A stretch of 64,000 bases of DNA from Rostratula benghalensis (GCA_013399305.1 VXAI01000378.1:129552-193551), one strand, 5' to 3'. Counted from the stretch's first letter, positions 50,601 through 63,156 are shown. Numbers and translations: made by a program. Notes: a model not told the origin generated them from the letters alone.

Positions 50601-53600
50601 TAATTTGATCATTTCATTCCTGAAACCTCTGGAACAAGCTCTGCTTCTTGAACAAAATCCTTCTGCTTTCTCTTACTAAATACTTGGCCACTATAATCTT
50701 GACCACGTCACTAGTGTCTGGATGTAAAATCCTGAAAAGATAATGCTGGTACTTGTCAGGCACCAAATAAATCCCTTTTGATGGGAAACGGAAGATTTGG
50801 TGAAGCTGAAACTTATATGGCAATAGTGAAAAGCCCCTATGGAAGCTATAAAATACCCATGTGCACCGAAATTTGGTTTTACTTAGGGAAACTTTTTGCT
50901 AAGCCACTGCTGTGGGAGAGGGATGATACGAGCAGCACCGCGCTGCTACCTCCAATGTGAAGTCTCTGCTGGTGAGTCTCTCGCCACCCGCTCAGCCCTC
51001 ACCAAACTACCTACTCCAAAACGAAATGATCTTTGGCACAGGCGAGTAAATTGCTGCAGCACAGACATATCTGGACAGTAATTAATCACTTCGAATGCTC
51101 AGTGTGTTTGGATATAAAATTAAGAAAGTCGGGTTGTTAAAAAATGACAGATTTAAGCACCATCTGGGCTCTGTGGCCACAGTGGCGCGAATTCCAAAGG
51201 AAGGCTTAACAGTGCATGATCCGAGAATCCCATCTGTCTCAGCTGAAACGAAACAAATAAATAAATAAACCAGCAGCCTCATTTACAAGGTTTTCCCAAG
51301 TTTCCCAATTTAAAAATCAGGTTGCAATAGGAAATTATGTAGAATTAAAGACGCTACGTCTATAAAATCCTTCTCATGTCCTTTACATGAATTATTATTG
51401 TATTACACTTCTATGGAAAAATCTCTGTATAGGTACAGCTATAAAGACCAAACATTTTGAGACACCATGTCCTAGTATGAATGTGTGCTCACAAAAATGT
51501 AGCGCAAATAAAAAAATTGGTGTGATAGGATTCTTCAGTGGACTTAGGGAACCAATGTCCTTTTCTGGTAGCCACAATCTCCCTTCCCCAAGCCACCACC
51601 CACCTGCACCCACCCCTTGGCATCTTTGCCTTGGGATGAAACGCAGCCACCTTGGATCCCAACAGACCTCCCTCCGGCCACCTCACTCCACGGGCAGAAG
51701 CTGCTCAAACTGAAGTCACCTGCAACTTGTTAACCTGCAGGATGTCTTCAATAAAATGTTCCTGGCATGAAAAAGGTAAATAAATAAATCATCTGAGACA
51801 GATGACCACAGAATATGAACACAACTACTTCTCTCGGAAAAACTTAGCCAGGTGGGTTTTAAGCTTAGGGGTGAGCCCCAGGAATAACCTGGGGAAGTCC
51901 ACAGGAATTTTTAAGTTTGGTCCCAGCGCCTCCCTCCTGCACACGGAGCACCAGGCGTGCAAACACCTGGACAGCATCTGGTTCTCAAATGTCTTTGTGC
52001 TCCACTGCTCTGGATGGTGCATACTGTGTCAAGGCAACTCTTTTTGCTCTGAAGGAAAGATGGGACTTCCTGTCCTTGGCAACTTCTGCTTTCAGCCTAT
52101 ACACTGACCCCCATGTTGGCCCAGCCCATATGCAGCTCACCTGAAGGAACAGAAACCCCAAAACTGGCACCTGTCAAAGCCAGCCACACTCCTTCCTCCT
52201 GCCCTGAAGGTACACACTGGCTTTTCCTGCAGATGAGGGCTATGAAGAAGTTATCATGGACATCTGTGGTCCTTTTCTGAGGTCTTGGGGAAGGGGGTCC
52301 TTGAAGGAGGGGCCCCATCTAATGAGTGATGACTGCCTCTCTCACATAGCCACTCTTCACTAAAACTGAGTCCTCCTTCCCATCCTCCTACATGAGTACC
52401 TCCATGTAGGTACCTCCTACAGCTGGAAGAAGCTACCCAGACATATCAGCAGGAAATACATCCAAAAAGTACAAGTCACTAGTGTTAGACTTAATTAAAA
52501 GATAGTATCATACTGCACAATATCATAGCTTCTTTTACACAGAGAAGGCCTAATCGCAGAAAGATTTTTTGCAGTACCTCATTTTTACTTCTAATAGATC
52601 TCTTTGCATGTGTAATATGGAATATGTGGGTCCATTTTCCTGGATTCGTAACATAATACTCTATTGGCTCTGCTCTATGCTTCAGTTCCCACTGATGGTC
52701 CAATGTACGTTTTTGTAGGAGAATTATTTGGAGTCAAAGGGATGAACAAATAGGTAATATATTCCCTCACTTAAAATTGCTTTTAAACTAATGGCACTAA
52801 GCTTGCTTATTCTTGGCGGGTTTTTTGGTTTGGTTTCTTTTGGGGTTTTTTTGTTTGGGTTTGTTTTGTTTTTTTTTTTTTTAATTTGGTGTGTAGCTTG
52901 TGGGGCTCTCCTTTCAGAGAACTCATGCAACACCTACAGGCATTACCAAGAACTCACCAAGATGATACTTATAATGAACTTAACTCCATATATGAAACTG
53001 TCAGACATTTAAAGTAAACAGACTGCACTGTTTTCCATGAAATATAAATATTTTATAGGAATTTGCTACAAATTACAAAGAATAGAAAAAAAAAAAAAGA
53101 AGGGGAAAATGGGATTACACTCAAGTCTTCTTTCAGTAGATGTCTAGCAGGAATGTGAACTCTGCGTAACCACAGAAATGAATGTGTAGGTCAAGGAGTC
53201 TGGAGAACTAGCACACGAGAGCAAGCCTCTGTAAAACAAAACCATGTCAGGGCCTGAAAGCTGGCAAGTGGCAGGCATTCACCACTCTGCCAAAACCACT
53301 CTGATGGGAAGGTCTCAGTACCTCTGACGGTTAGGCTCTGGGGCCCAGTAAAGGTAAGCCACTGGGGACTGCCCTGCTGCTCTGCGTTCCTCAGACCTTC
53401 AGCATGGGCTCCTCCACTGCCATCGGTCTGCCACTAAAATAAATAAGATTTATGAGAACCATAAGACAAAGCAGTGGAGATGGAATTGATGGGAGGGCTA
53501 TATTCCAGGTGATGGGCACCGCTGATGGTGAGAGCAGCACCAGGGTGCGGAGGGCAACTGGTGGAGCTCGGCTCAGCATCCCTACCCACCCTTCCTGGGA

Positions 53601-55079
53601 GGACTGGTGATCGGAGGCACTTTGAGATGCCCTGCTTCTTGAAGATGACAACAAGTGCAAAGCATTGACATAATTGTTGTAACCCACAATTTCCATCAAC
53701 AAAAAATATTTCCTCAGCAAATGCTGCATCTATTTATGAATTTCCTAGGAGTCAGACAAAATGTGTGCCTATTCTCTCAGCAGATGTTGCATAAAAACAA
53801 ATACACTTCCCCAAAATGGGAATTTTTTTTCTCTATAAATAAAGCAGCACCTGTTCACAATTTTTTTCTTTGTTCACCAGTTTCATAAGCTTTAAAATAA
53901 GATGAAAATGTCTCTCTTTATCCATGGAATTTTGAAGTGGCATAAAACTTTTGCAGTGTAAAAACCAGCACAGAGCATTTAAAATAAGCTGAATTACTAG
54001 AATATTATTGAATGGCCTATTAAATATAATAGTTTCACAATATGGTGATGTGAGCTATACTATAAATAATAGACATTTTATCCCTCTATCATATAGTCTT
54101 TGTCACTCTGGTTCTTTCATTATTAACAATAGATACTGTTTTTTCTATGTGGGAAATGGGTACACGTTTCCCCGTGAGAGAGGTTTTGCACCAGTTAGGT
54201 CAGAAAATGATGAAATAAACTTAATACTCGTCATCACACACCCTTCTTGGGCACACAATCCTCAGAAAGAGGAAACATTTTCATGTTGTGGCAGGGCAAG
54301 CTGTGCTTGGTGTGCACTGGAGTGGAGTCGAGGAGCTACTGACGAGTTTGCATTGCATTTGGTATCACCTTCTCCACGTACAGACCAGCTGTGTAAATGG
54401 AAGGGAAGGGAGAGTGGCAGGGCTTTAGGCTGGGGTTTAAGAGATGTGCACACACCAGAGAGGACCGAGGGAAGCAGGGCCAAGTGGTCCAGCTGGAAAC
54501 CAAACATCCTTCTGCTACCCCCATGGAAGGGACCTTGGGCTGTGGTATGCACATGGGGGAACGGCGGGAGCCAGCACTGGGGAGCAGGAGGAAAGTGGGG
54601 GAAGAGTGTACCCCAGCTTGGCCAGATTATTTCAGAGTGGACACAGCATGTGAAGCTGCCAGAGACAAATCTATGGGTCTCATCAGCCTTTGGACATGGA
54701 GACTATGCATTTTGCAGCACCACCATGGGCCAGCACATCTCCAGCAGGGCACTTTCCAGCAGGGCACTTTCCAGCAGGGTGGGATTGGGAGCAGTGCGTG
54801 GGGCTGACCAAGAACACAAGGGGCCCACAACCCCCTATAAAAGGGGACATCTTTCTCCATTTTGGGCTTGCAACTGTCTTGCAGTCCTTGGGTGAACTGC
54901 AATCTGCAGGGTTTTGACCGATAAAAGGCCTTGAAATGCGTGTCTGCCGGGTGGTGCTGTGCACTTCCGTGAGGAATTGTAAATACTTGGAGGCTGTTGG
55001 ATGAAAGAAGTGAAAATATAATCCCCACAAAGCAAAATATATATAAGCGTTTTCCTTACAGAGAATGCCTCTCGTTTTA
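47686..55079. other. Intronic DNA: no supported gene
   Basis: AT-rich with A-rich (48541-48587), T/G-rich (52815-52885) and AAAT-type (51255-51270) low-complexity tracts. At 54008-54895 lies the longest open frame of the window (295 codons, plus strand). It starts with TTG and has no ATG until about residue 245. Several other frames are open over the same GC-richer stretch on both strands, so composition is the likelier explanation. Confidence 0.4.
54741..54779. repeat. 15-bp tandem repeat, 2.6 copies
   Basis: CCAGCAGGGCACTTT occurs twice exactly, followed by a partial third copy. The perfect match implies a recent or slippage-prone origin. Confidence 0.95.
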
Positions 55080-55760
55080 CAGCAATTCCCTACGCAAATG
55101 AATCCAGCCACGTGAGAAGAATTCGATGCCATCGAATGCTTGTTACACGTTTAGCACTGAAATCGCCTGGGTGGCGTTTCCCGAGAGTTTGACTGCAAGA
55201 ATTGAACTTAAGAGAGGGGGAGGCAAAAGAAATGATTTCCTTAGCGCGGGTCCCCGAAGTCCGGTGAAATCGAGTCAAACCGCAGCGTGCGCTGCTGCCC
55301 ATTTCCCCTCTCAGAGGCGATTTTGGCTGAGATACCCCAAACTGGCTGCTGTTACCCACCCGAGGTTGGCTGCCTAAGGCCAAGCACGGCACCATTTGGG
55401 TGAGGAACCCGGACGGAAGCGGCGAAGCCACCGAAGGGATATGAAGATTATTAGAAACCCGAACCGCGCTACATCTTAAATAAACAAAAAAAAGCTTTTG
55501 TCACCGCGCTGAAAGGCCCATAAAAGTAAACTACGACCACGGCAAAGCCTTTTAAACCGACAAAACAGCGCGGCAGAGGTCAGGGAGGCAGGCGGGTCAG
55601 CAAAGCCCTGCCTGCGGGTTTGGGGGGGGGCGCTCCCTCTCCCCGGTTCGTGCGGGGGCCTCGCCGGGGGCCCAGGAGAAACCCCGCCGCCGCTCCTGCC
55701 TCCGCCGGAGCAGGAACACTTGAACTGCCCTTCTGCCTCAACAAAACTTTAGTTTGCTGA
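55080..55760. promoter_or_regulatory. CpG-rich island-like block
   Basis: CpGs are frequent from about 55120 to 55720, with a G-rich core at about 55619-55680. This could be a CpG-island promoter or a constrained element. It was examined as a source of CLYBL exon 1 on the minus strand. No ATG followed by a mitochondrial-type presequence and a phase-compatible donor could be supported, so it is left unassigned. Confidence 0.35.
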
Positions 55761-56029
55761 TTGGGCACGAAACAAAAGAAAGACAGCGGGACGCGATTTA
55801 TAAGGGGGCAGGGTAGGCTGACACGCTATTGTACTCCAGAGGTATCCACAAGCTGTTAATTCCATTTTAACATTGTTAATAAGACTGTTAACACATCTGA
55901 CTTTGTTTAGAGACTTTGAAAACATCAACAAACTAAAGGAAAAAAAAAACCCAAAACCCAACAAAAACCTAAACCCCAAAACACAAACCCCCAAACCCAC
56001 TCAAAAATACACCCCTCTCCAGAAGTAAA
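55761..56029. other. Spacer with A/C-rich low-complexity tract
   Basis: At about 55938-56000 the plus strand consists almost only of A and C (repeated AAACCC/AACCCA-like words). It resembles degenerate telomere-like words but has no regular TTAGGG periodicity, so it is called simple low-complexity DNA. Confidence 0.6.
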
Positions 56030-56560
56030 ATATGAGCTTTTCAAATAGCATCAAACGTGACGCTTCAGCCTGTCCGGACCTGGCAGCGGGGAGGAGAGAG
56101 GGGAGGAAGGCTCAGGGATGTGAGCCCACGTTATGCCTCATCCTCTCGTTAGACTATTTAGCTAATCACATTTTCCAGGCTAAATTTAAAGGACTCGTTT
56201 CTAACACCGCCATCGTTTTGAGGAGGAGAGGGAATAAACCTGGACTCCCCCCCTCCCCCCTCCACGCACACCTCCTCTCCCTCGCACTCGCACGCAGGCA
56301 AATGTGCAGATTTAATCAGTGTGGAATGTTTTAAATGAATAATTGGGTCTGACAGATTTATTGCAGTTAATTTTGCAATAGAATGGAAAAATGTTTGGAT
56401 CTCAGCCTTTAAAGTATTAGGAAAACAATTAATCCATCACATAACGGAAATTCCTGTATTACACCCTCATGTCCAATTAAATAATGTCAAGTAATCTTAT
56501 GCTGTAAAATGCTGAAAATTGAAGCTTAAAACATTGGGGAAATATGTTTTAATTTTTTTC
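56030..56560. other. Candidate conserved noncoding element
   Basis: Unique sequence with a CpG-containing left half. The AT-rich right half (56310-56530) holds cores such as GAATAATTGGG, CAGTTAATTTTGC, AACAATTAATCC and CCAATTAAATAATG. The texture resembles constrained homeodomain-responsive DNA. Confidence 0.35.
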
Positions 56561-56845
56561 AGGAACCTCGAAACAAAAATCACATCAAATTAAAATCAGA
56601 TGCTTTGATAAAAGGTTTTTTGGTTTGTTTTATTTGGAGAAGGAGACCTTTTTTATTTAAAAAAAAAATCTAACAAAGGAAAAAAAGCAGATATGCTCAG
56701 AAAAACATTGATTTCCCTTATTCTTGCCGGCTTTTGCATCAAGAACGTTGTCTTAGTAAAGCAATCTCAAAGGCAATCGAAAGCGTTACGATGAAGTGTG
56801 CGACTGCAGAAAAGATCTTTAAAAGGAGATAACCAGCGCTTCTCT

Positions 56846-56848
<3 letters not shown>

Positions 56849-56882
<34 letters not shown>
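56849..56882. repeat. Poly-T run (34 nt)
   Basis: The longest homopolymer of the window, preceded by a short (TC)n. Its true length is uncertain in any assembly. Confidence 0.95.
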
Positions 56883-57117
56883 CAGCAGGCAGAGGGGCTG
56901 GTTCCAGGGTACTTACTCAGGCACAACTCTCCGAGACTTCAAGCCGTGTTTTGCTTGAATAACGTCCCGTAGGATCGAGTCCCCAGTTTAGGAACAACTG
57001 ACAGCAAACTTCTGAGACTGAAACCAAGCGGGATTCGTTTGTCTTTGTTTACAGCCCAAAGCTGCTAATGCTGTAAAATTGCTTAATGTCACACTCCATC
57101 TCCTTTTTATTAAAGGT

Positions 57118-57142
57118 AAAAAAAAAAAAAAAAAAAAAAAAA
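57118..57142. repeat. Poly-A run (25 nt)
   Basis: An adenine homopolymer 235 bp right of the poly-T run, giving an inverted T/A arrangement around 56883-57117. Confidence 0.95.
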
Positions 57143-59529
57143 GCCAGCAAATCAAAGTACTTTTCCAGAATAACAAAACCACCGACTTACAAATGTCTTG
57201 CCTGCCCCTGAAATTTGAAACTTAGCAAATTCATCCCGTTCGGCTGCTGTACAAAAGGTCCCTGAAGCGTGTTACAGTAGGAGACCCCCGAGCTTCCCAA
57301 ATGCTTTTGGCTGTTTCTGAACGAGGGGAGATGGGGCTGCGGTTTCAGGACTCCCTCAACTACAGCGAAATGAAAGCGGCGGCCAAATTTTAGTATCGCA
57401 GGGGTTTCGAAAGAGGAGCACGTTCAGCTATTTTTAGAGGGGGGATCGCCGATGGTCCTGCGGCTGGCGAGGTGGGGAGAGCGGGGACAAAAAGGGGTTG
57501 GAGCACGTGTCGCTTAGAGAAAGGCAGCGGGGGGAAAAAAAAAAGTAAAAAAAAAAAAAAAAGTTGGAGGCTTTGTAGAAGGAGTAAATACAAGACATAA
57601 GGAAACATCCCTCTTTCGGTATGTCAACGGTAAAAATAACAAACCGAAATCTTGGGTCGCATTTAAAGGCAATAAATGTCGCAACGCTTTGCTGGCACCT
57701 TCGGTAAGGCACTGCCGGCGTGAGTGGACAGATGAAAATGGGGATTTTGCTGAATGGAAGAAGTGTAAGACTTATTCACCACCATTCAATTTGTTTTTCC
57801 AAATACAACACGGTGCTTACTTTGCTGGTTCCTTACAATCTGACGTTATGGGTACCCACATTGCCACCCAACTATTTCTGTTGCCATAACAACGTCAGAA
57901 ATTTGGTCCTTTTTAATAAAACAATTTTGGGGCTCGGGAGCTCTTAAAGGCGGGACGGTTTCTCAATTTAGGCAGCTCACACCTTTCTCACAAGGAGCCT
58001 ATTTGTTTCTTTGCCCCCCACATCCCCCCATCTCCTAATTTAAAAATTATGTGTGTGTCCCCCTCCTTCTTGACATTGGAAATAGGCCTGTTGCTATAAA
58101 CAGCCTTTCGGGGGGACTGGGATAGGATTTTTCAAGAAACAGGCAACCTACAGCAGGCAGGGGACCACCTCCTAAGGCTTACAAAAAGGAGAGAAGTATT
58201 TTACATGTAGCTCAGCGTCTGAAATAACAGGTAAGTTTTGTCCACCTATCCACCAGATGGGGTTAACAATCTTCAAAAATTAAATATACAACCAAAAATG
58301 ATTCAGGAAACGTAATAACGTGGTATTACACTCATCCCCTCATCCCTCCCACAAGGTGACTGAAGTGTTCTTTGGGAGCTGCCCCTTGGCATGTCTAATA
58401 TTTTTTTCTGCTTTCTCAGATCGGGTCAGAAAGAGTGAAATAAAACACACCGCAACACCCTTACCCCTGGCTCTTTACCATTAAATAAGCTGGATTCCCA
58501 GCGCAAACAGCAAAACAATAGCCAAGAGGATGTGACTAACAAATACCAAGGGAAGAGTCAAGCTGCCCCCTCTTTGCATATGCAGCGAAAGAGAAGTCAT
58601 TGGGGTTGGGGTTTTTCCCCCCAAACCTATTTAACATATCTGTGCATTTCAATAAGTTGAGAGAAACAATGCCTGGCTTGCAAAAGGTTCAAATTACTGG
58701 AATACATTGCAAAATGTGGATAGTACATAACACTGTATAAAAGTATTTATCTTTGAGGTTTCTTTTGTGGTTTCCTTAAGGAAAACGAGGGGGAGAAATC
58801 ATAATCCTCCCGGAAAATAATCCTGGATGGGGAAGAAACTATACCTGTGAGATATCCAAGAAACTTCACGGGGGGGAAAAAAATAAATTGTTCAAGTGTA
58901 TATTTTATAAAAGAACAAATACCCATTTATAGCCTACTCACTCGCTGGCCAAGTGAGTTCTCTCACTCATTTTCATTGATCATCTTCAGCCAAATGTAAA
59001 TATTTCTTGGTCTCACTCCTGATGGCAGGCCATACACCTACATACCTACTTGAGGGCAGTTAAGGGGGGAAATAATAGCTTTTTCACTGTTACCCGTGGC
59101 ATTTCTATAGTTGCTAAAGGAGCGTGATGAGAATCGCGCCCTTGCCGAACAGCTACTTTTGCAGCCCGAGTTGAAGGGCGCCCGCCTGGCTCAGGAAAAA
59201 AGCCGGGGTATCGTCCCCACCCGGGTTAAAAATTCGACAGCCCACTCACTGAAAAAAAAATATCCCCCAAACCAAAACAACAATCCACACTGAAACCTTT
59301 AAACCCGTCTCCCACGCTTCATGTGATTATACGGAAACGTCTCTTTTCTGGAATCTACGTGGGGTGGGGTGGGTCTTCACCCCTCGAGGGTACCACCAAC
59401 CCCCCCCCCCCTCAAGCAGCCACGGGTGGCGGGGCCCACGCGTGGCGAGGGGCGACGGAACCGGAGGGGAAAGCCGGGGCTCTAGTGACACCCACCGACC
59501 CCGCCGCAAAATGCAGCCCCGGGGAAGGG
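57143..59529. other. Non-coding DNA with a CpG-richer patch
   Basis: CpGs are frequent at about 57225-57520 and again at 59120-59230 and 59380-59520. Between them the sequence is AT-rich. No exon, promoter element or transposon could be supported. A/T homopolymers cause several of the apparent open frames. Confidence 0.4.
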
Positions 59530-59890
59530 GGGCAGGCAGGGAAGCGGGCAGGGATTTGGGCAGAGATGCGGGCAGGGATGCTGGCAGGGGGGCAGGCAGG
59601 GGGGCAGGGATGATGGCGGGGATGTGAGCAGGGATGCGGGTAGGGATGCAGGCTTAGGGGAAGCGAAGGGTGCGGGCAGGGATGTAGGCAGCGGCAGGCA
59701 GAGATGTGGACACGGGCAGGCAGGGATTTGGGCAGGGGCAGGCAGGAGTGTGGGCAGCGGGTTTGCAAGGCGCAGGCAGAGATGTGGCTGGGGCAGGCAG
59801 GGATGTGGGCAGGGGCCAGGAAGGAATGTGTGCAAGGGTGCGGGCAGGGATTCAGGCAGGGGTGTCGGGGCAGGCAGGGGGCAGGCAGGA
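59530..59890. repeat. G-rich minisatellite, core GGGCAGGGATGT
   Basis: About 360 bp are built from variable GGCAGG- and GGGATG-containing words. The core GGGCAGGGATGT/C recurs at irregular 12- to 25-bp spacing with interruptions. It opens several reading frames on both strands (Ala-Gly-Arg-rich on plus, Pro/Cys/His-rich on minus), which are repeat artefacts rather than proteins. The plus strand has many runs of three or more G, so G-quadruplex formation is plausible. Confidence 0.9.
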
Positions 59891-62529
59891 AAGCCATCAG
59901 CTCAGCATTCCTGGCTGGCTTTAGATCTCAACAATTGTTTCCCCTTCCCTCCCGGCGGGGCGAGGAGCGAAGCAAGCACTTCAAAGAGGAAACTTTCGGC
60001 ATGAGGCAGAGACGAGAGTTGTTGTCTCTCCGTTACTCAGACTATTATTATTATTAACATTTCAATAATTTATTATTTTTTTGTCAGCTTGCTAATGAAG
60101 CTGTAGATATTACTGGAGAAAGGAGGAGGCAATGCGCGTCAAGGGAGGTGTGTGCGCACCGGTAACTCCCTTTCCAATTTGTTTTCCCCTGAAGAAACTG
60201 GAAAATAGCTCTGGCAAAGGAATTGGCCAGCAGCTCTCTGCATCTGCAGCTCTCGTCCTCGACCCGTGGGGCTCTGAGGGTGGCTGGGCTCCGGGCTGAG
60301 CCTCTTCAGCCCCAGGCCAATTCATAGCACCTTCTAGCACCTTCTGTCTGAGGCTTTTCAAAGGGCCGCACAAACACTAATTAATTACCTACATTCCCTA
60401 CCCGTGCAAACAGAGAACCAGGGATCCATTTTACAAATGGGGAACTGCTTGCATGAAGAGACCCAGCAAGTCACCCCTATCCGCGATTGAGCCAGAAATT
60501 AAAATATTAAATTTTTTTCGACTTTAAATATAAAAGCCATTGATCACTTTGCTATTCCAAGAGACGGGGAGAGACGGGCTGATTGGGAAATTAATTCCCC
60601 ATCTTCTTGCATTCAGCTAGAGACACACAAAACCTAACAGAGAGACATAACAGGGTGCTTCTTTCACATTCACACCCATTTGCACCGAGTCTTTTATCCC
60701 CAAATGCTTTACACAGTCAAAACAACACCAAGAAAGAATTAAAAATCATTAGGAGGAGAGGGAAACTAATTTGAAAAATATGGGCACGCTCATAGCTGCT
60801 CAACTGAGCCTTTTAACCAGCTGAAGAGCCAGCTTGGTAGAGAGAAAGGAGAGGGATGTCCCTGGTGTTAGGAACTACAAAAGAGGAGACTCCAACATCA
60901 CTACAGGCCAGAGTGCAGGAAAGAGACGGGAGACAAATATTGATGGGAGCTGGGGGGGTCACGGGGATAGATGAGGATCAGATTTTCCAGAGCAACTGAA
61001 GATATAGACAGGCACCTGGCAGGATTTTCCAAAGCAACTGAGCAAGATAGGTACCTAAATCCCATAGATTTCAATGGATAGGAGGATGTCTAACCTGCTT
61101 ATGCTCTTTTGCAAATCCAATTAATCGCCAGCTGCATGTTCAGCAACCTAAACACACTTGAAAATTTATTGTAAAGGCTCCGGGACAGATAAATTTTAAG
61201 AGCAAAGCCCTGCTGCGCCGAGGTCAAGAATTGAAAAACATGAGTAAGATTCTCTCCCTGCTCAAAAAGGAATTGGGTGGTTAAGAAATAAGACAATATT
61301 TTTCTCTTCAAAGAAATAATTTTGCATTTGCACATTTAGCACTCCTCATTTCTAGCTCCTCTTTGTCTTTCACAATAAGCCAAATGGAACAAGCAGGGAT
61401 TTAAGGAGGAAAACAAATACCACCACCAGGCTCCTGATACAGTGAGTGAGTGGCTGTGCTGGGGGCTGGGGGCAGGTATGTACTGGGCTATGCAGTGGGG
61501 CAGTAGAGCTGCTGAAGACACTGCTGAGACTGAGATGTAGCACTGCAAAATGCGGGGAGGCACAAAACAACAGGCAAGCATCAGGGAGCAGCTTTGCCTT
61601 CACACTCAGATGTGACCAGGGACACCGGGCGAGAAGCCTTTGCCTTCAGGGAATGCATTGGGGCAACTCCAGGAAGGCTGTATTTTACTATGAAATACCT
61701 GTGTATCACATGTACACCATTAAGAATTACAGGATTAGTGACATATGGATTGGGTTGTTTTTTTTTTTTTCCTCTGAATCAAGCTGGATTTTCCAGCGTG
61801 GATTTTCCAGTAAATGTTGATGCTTTCATCTATATTTTTAGCAAATGGTTAAAATAGGATTGTTGAGGAAATGTCAGACTTTCCCATGAGTTTGCTTTAA
61901 ATATTTAGGTAGCAGCTGTCTCTTGATCACCGATGAACTTTAAAGTCCACAGACTAAAATCTCAACAAACAATAGTCTGAAGACAGAGAGTTTCTGAAAG
62001 GTTCTTCAAAAAACCCCACTATTTCTAAAGCATTTTAACGCCAACAGCTAAACTGACACAGCAAAACCATTGTGTTTTGCAGTAGTTTTGTTTTGCTCTA
62101 TACAGCTGTGTTTTCACAGATGCAAAACCATGTGTCTTCAGCAAAAGGTCTACTCTTCCCTTCAGAAGGGAACGAAGATCAAAGGTTCAAACACAGAAAT
62201 ACAAGCTCCTTTTCCCTTTGGAACATGTTTTTATTTTTTTGCAGTGGCTCTAAACCAGCATTTCCATCTGTTGTCCTTATGCAGTGTACAGGTTAACCTT
62301 AACAGCCGGGTTTGCGATGCTGTTATCTCAACTAAGAAGCGCAGAGATGAATCACTCTTGCACGTAGGCTCTGAACATCTCACCAAGCAGCAGAAGCAGG
62401 GCGGCCTCAGACAACCAGCTGTCATTTCACACAGATGATGGTTAAAAGCGACCCGTTGCCCCCTTTCCAACAGAAAATTAAGAGTTCCCTAAATACTACA
62501 CGACTACGGTCACATTGAAAATTCTCCAG
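59891..62529. other. Non-coding DNA: no gene seen
   Basis: Mixed-composition, mostly AT-rich sequence with short TTATTA and T-run simple repeats. The small open frames at 61.3-62.4 kb overlap on both strands and resemble nothing. Confidence 0.45.
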
Positions 62530-62830
62530 CCCAATTCTGCGTTGTTATAAACTGGTGTCATCCGTTTGGATTAAATGGCTTTGTTTCAATTTACAGCATG
62601 AGAGATTTAGGCCTACGGCTTTTAGGCGGAATCACTTGACGTTTTGCCTCTGCTTCTTTGTCAAGCAGGCTCGGTATTAATGTTTGCCTCGTGAGTTATA
62701 AAGGGGAGGCTATCTCGGTATAGAGGTACTAAAGCGAGTTGCTGTTTATAGGGCCAGCTGGGGACAATTTATCTGTGCTTCACAATAAAGACTCTTACAA
62801 AAAGTAAAGTATTCGTGGTGGTTATGCCCT
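62530..62830. other. Candidate conserved noncoding element at the edge of the AT-rich body
   Basis: Unique sequence with small dyads (GCCTA/TAGGC at 62611-62627; CTTGAC/GTCAAG at 62635-62665) and scattered CpGs in AT-rich DNA. It is the last stretch before the junction repeat. The texture is like the other candidate elements. Confidence 0.3.
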
Positions 62831-62914
62831 AGAAAAGAGTACTAAAAGCGATGGAAGAAGCTGCGGGGATCAAAAAAATAAAATTAACCGTGTGCAGTTA
62901 CACCTTTTTGACGA

Positions 62915-63156
62915 TAACACAATGCATGAACATATATATATATATGATGGCAAATTTTACATGCATTTATATGTAATGTGTGGGATTAGGGCAGTAGGAC
63001 TTGCAGCATAGGGCTGCGCCCCGCCCCCTGGGTAACACAATATATGAACATATATATATATATATATACATGACGGCAAATTTTATATGCATTTATATAT
63101 AATGTGCGGTAGCGGGTCAGCAGGAGCTCACGCGTCGGGCTTCGCCCCGCCCCCTC
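62915..63156. repeat. Tandem repeat of a half-AT, half-GC unit (two copies, about 118-124 bp each)
   Basis: Copy 1 is 62915-63032 and copy 2 is 63033-63156. Each begins TAACACAATRYATGAACATA, continues into (TA)n, then GGCAAATTTTAYATGC, and ends in a GC-box stretch (CGCCCCGCCCCCT). By eye the copies are about 80% alike; the TA run is longer in copy 2. The unit spans the change from AT-rich DNA to the GC-rich CRAT-family gene, and copy 2 runs into the region of that gene's missing splice donor. Confidence 0.85.

Noticed and set aside
55580..55768. Possible CLYBL exon 1 with a mitochondrial presequence in the CpG-rich block
   Set aside because: The Ala/Arg/Gly-rich frame does not resemble the CLYBL N-terminus, and no phase-compatible donor could be placed.
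55938..56000. Telomere-like AAACCC-type words
   Set aside because: Word spacing is irregular and there is no TTAGGG/CCCTAA array, so it is low-complexity A/C DNA, not an interstitial telomere.
59412..60057. Overlapping frames encoding Ala-Gly-Arg-rich (plus) and Pro/Cys/His-rich (minus) repeats
   Set aside because: They are translations of the G-rich minisatellite in several frames and do not represent genes.
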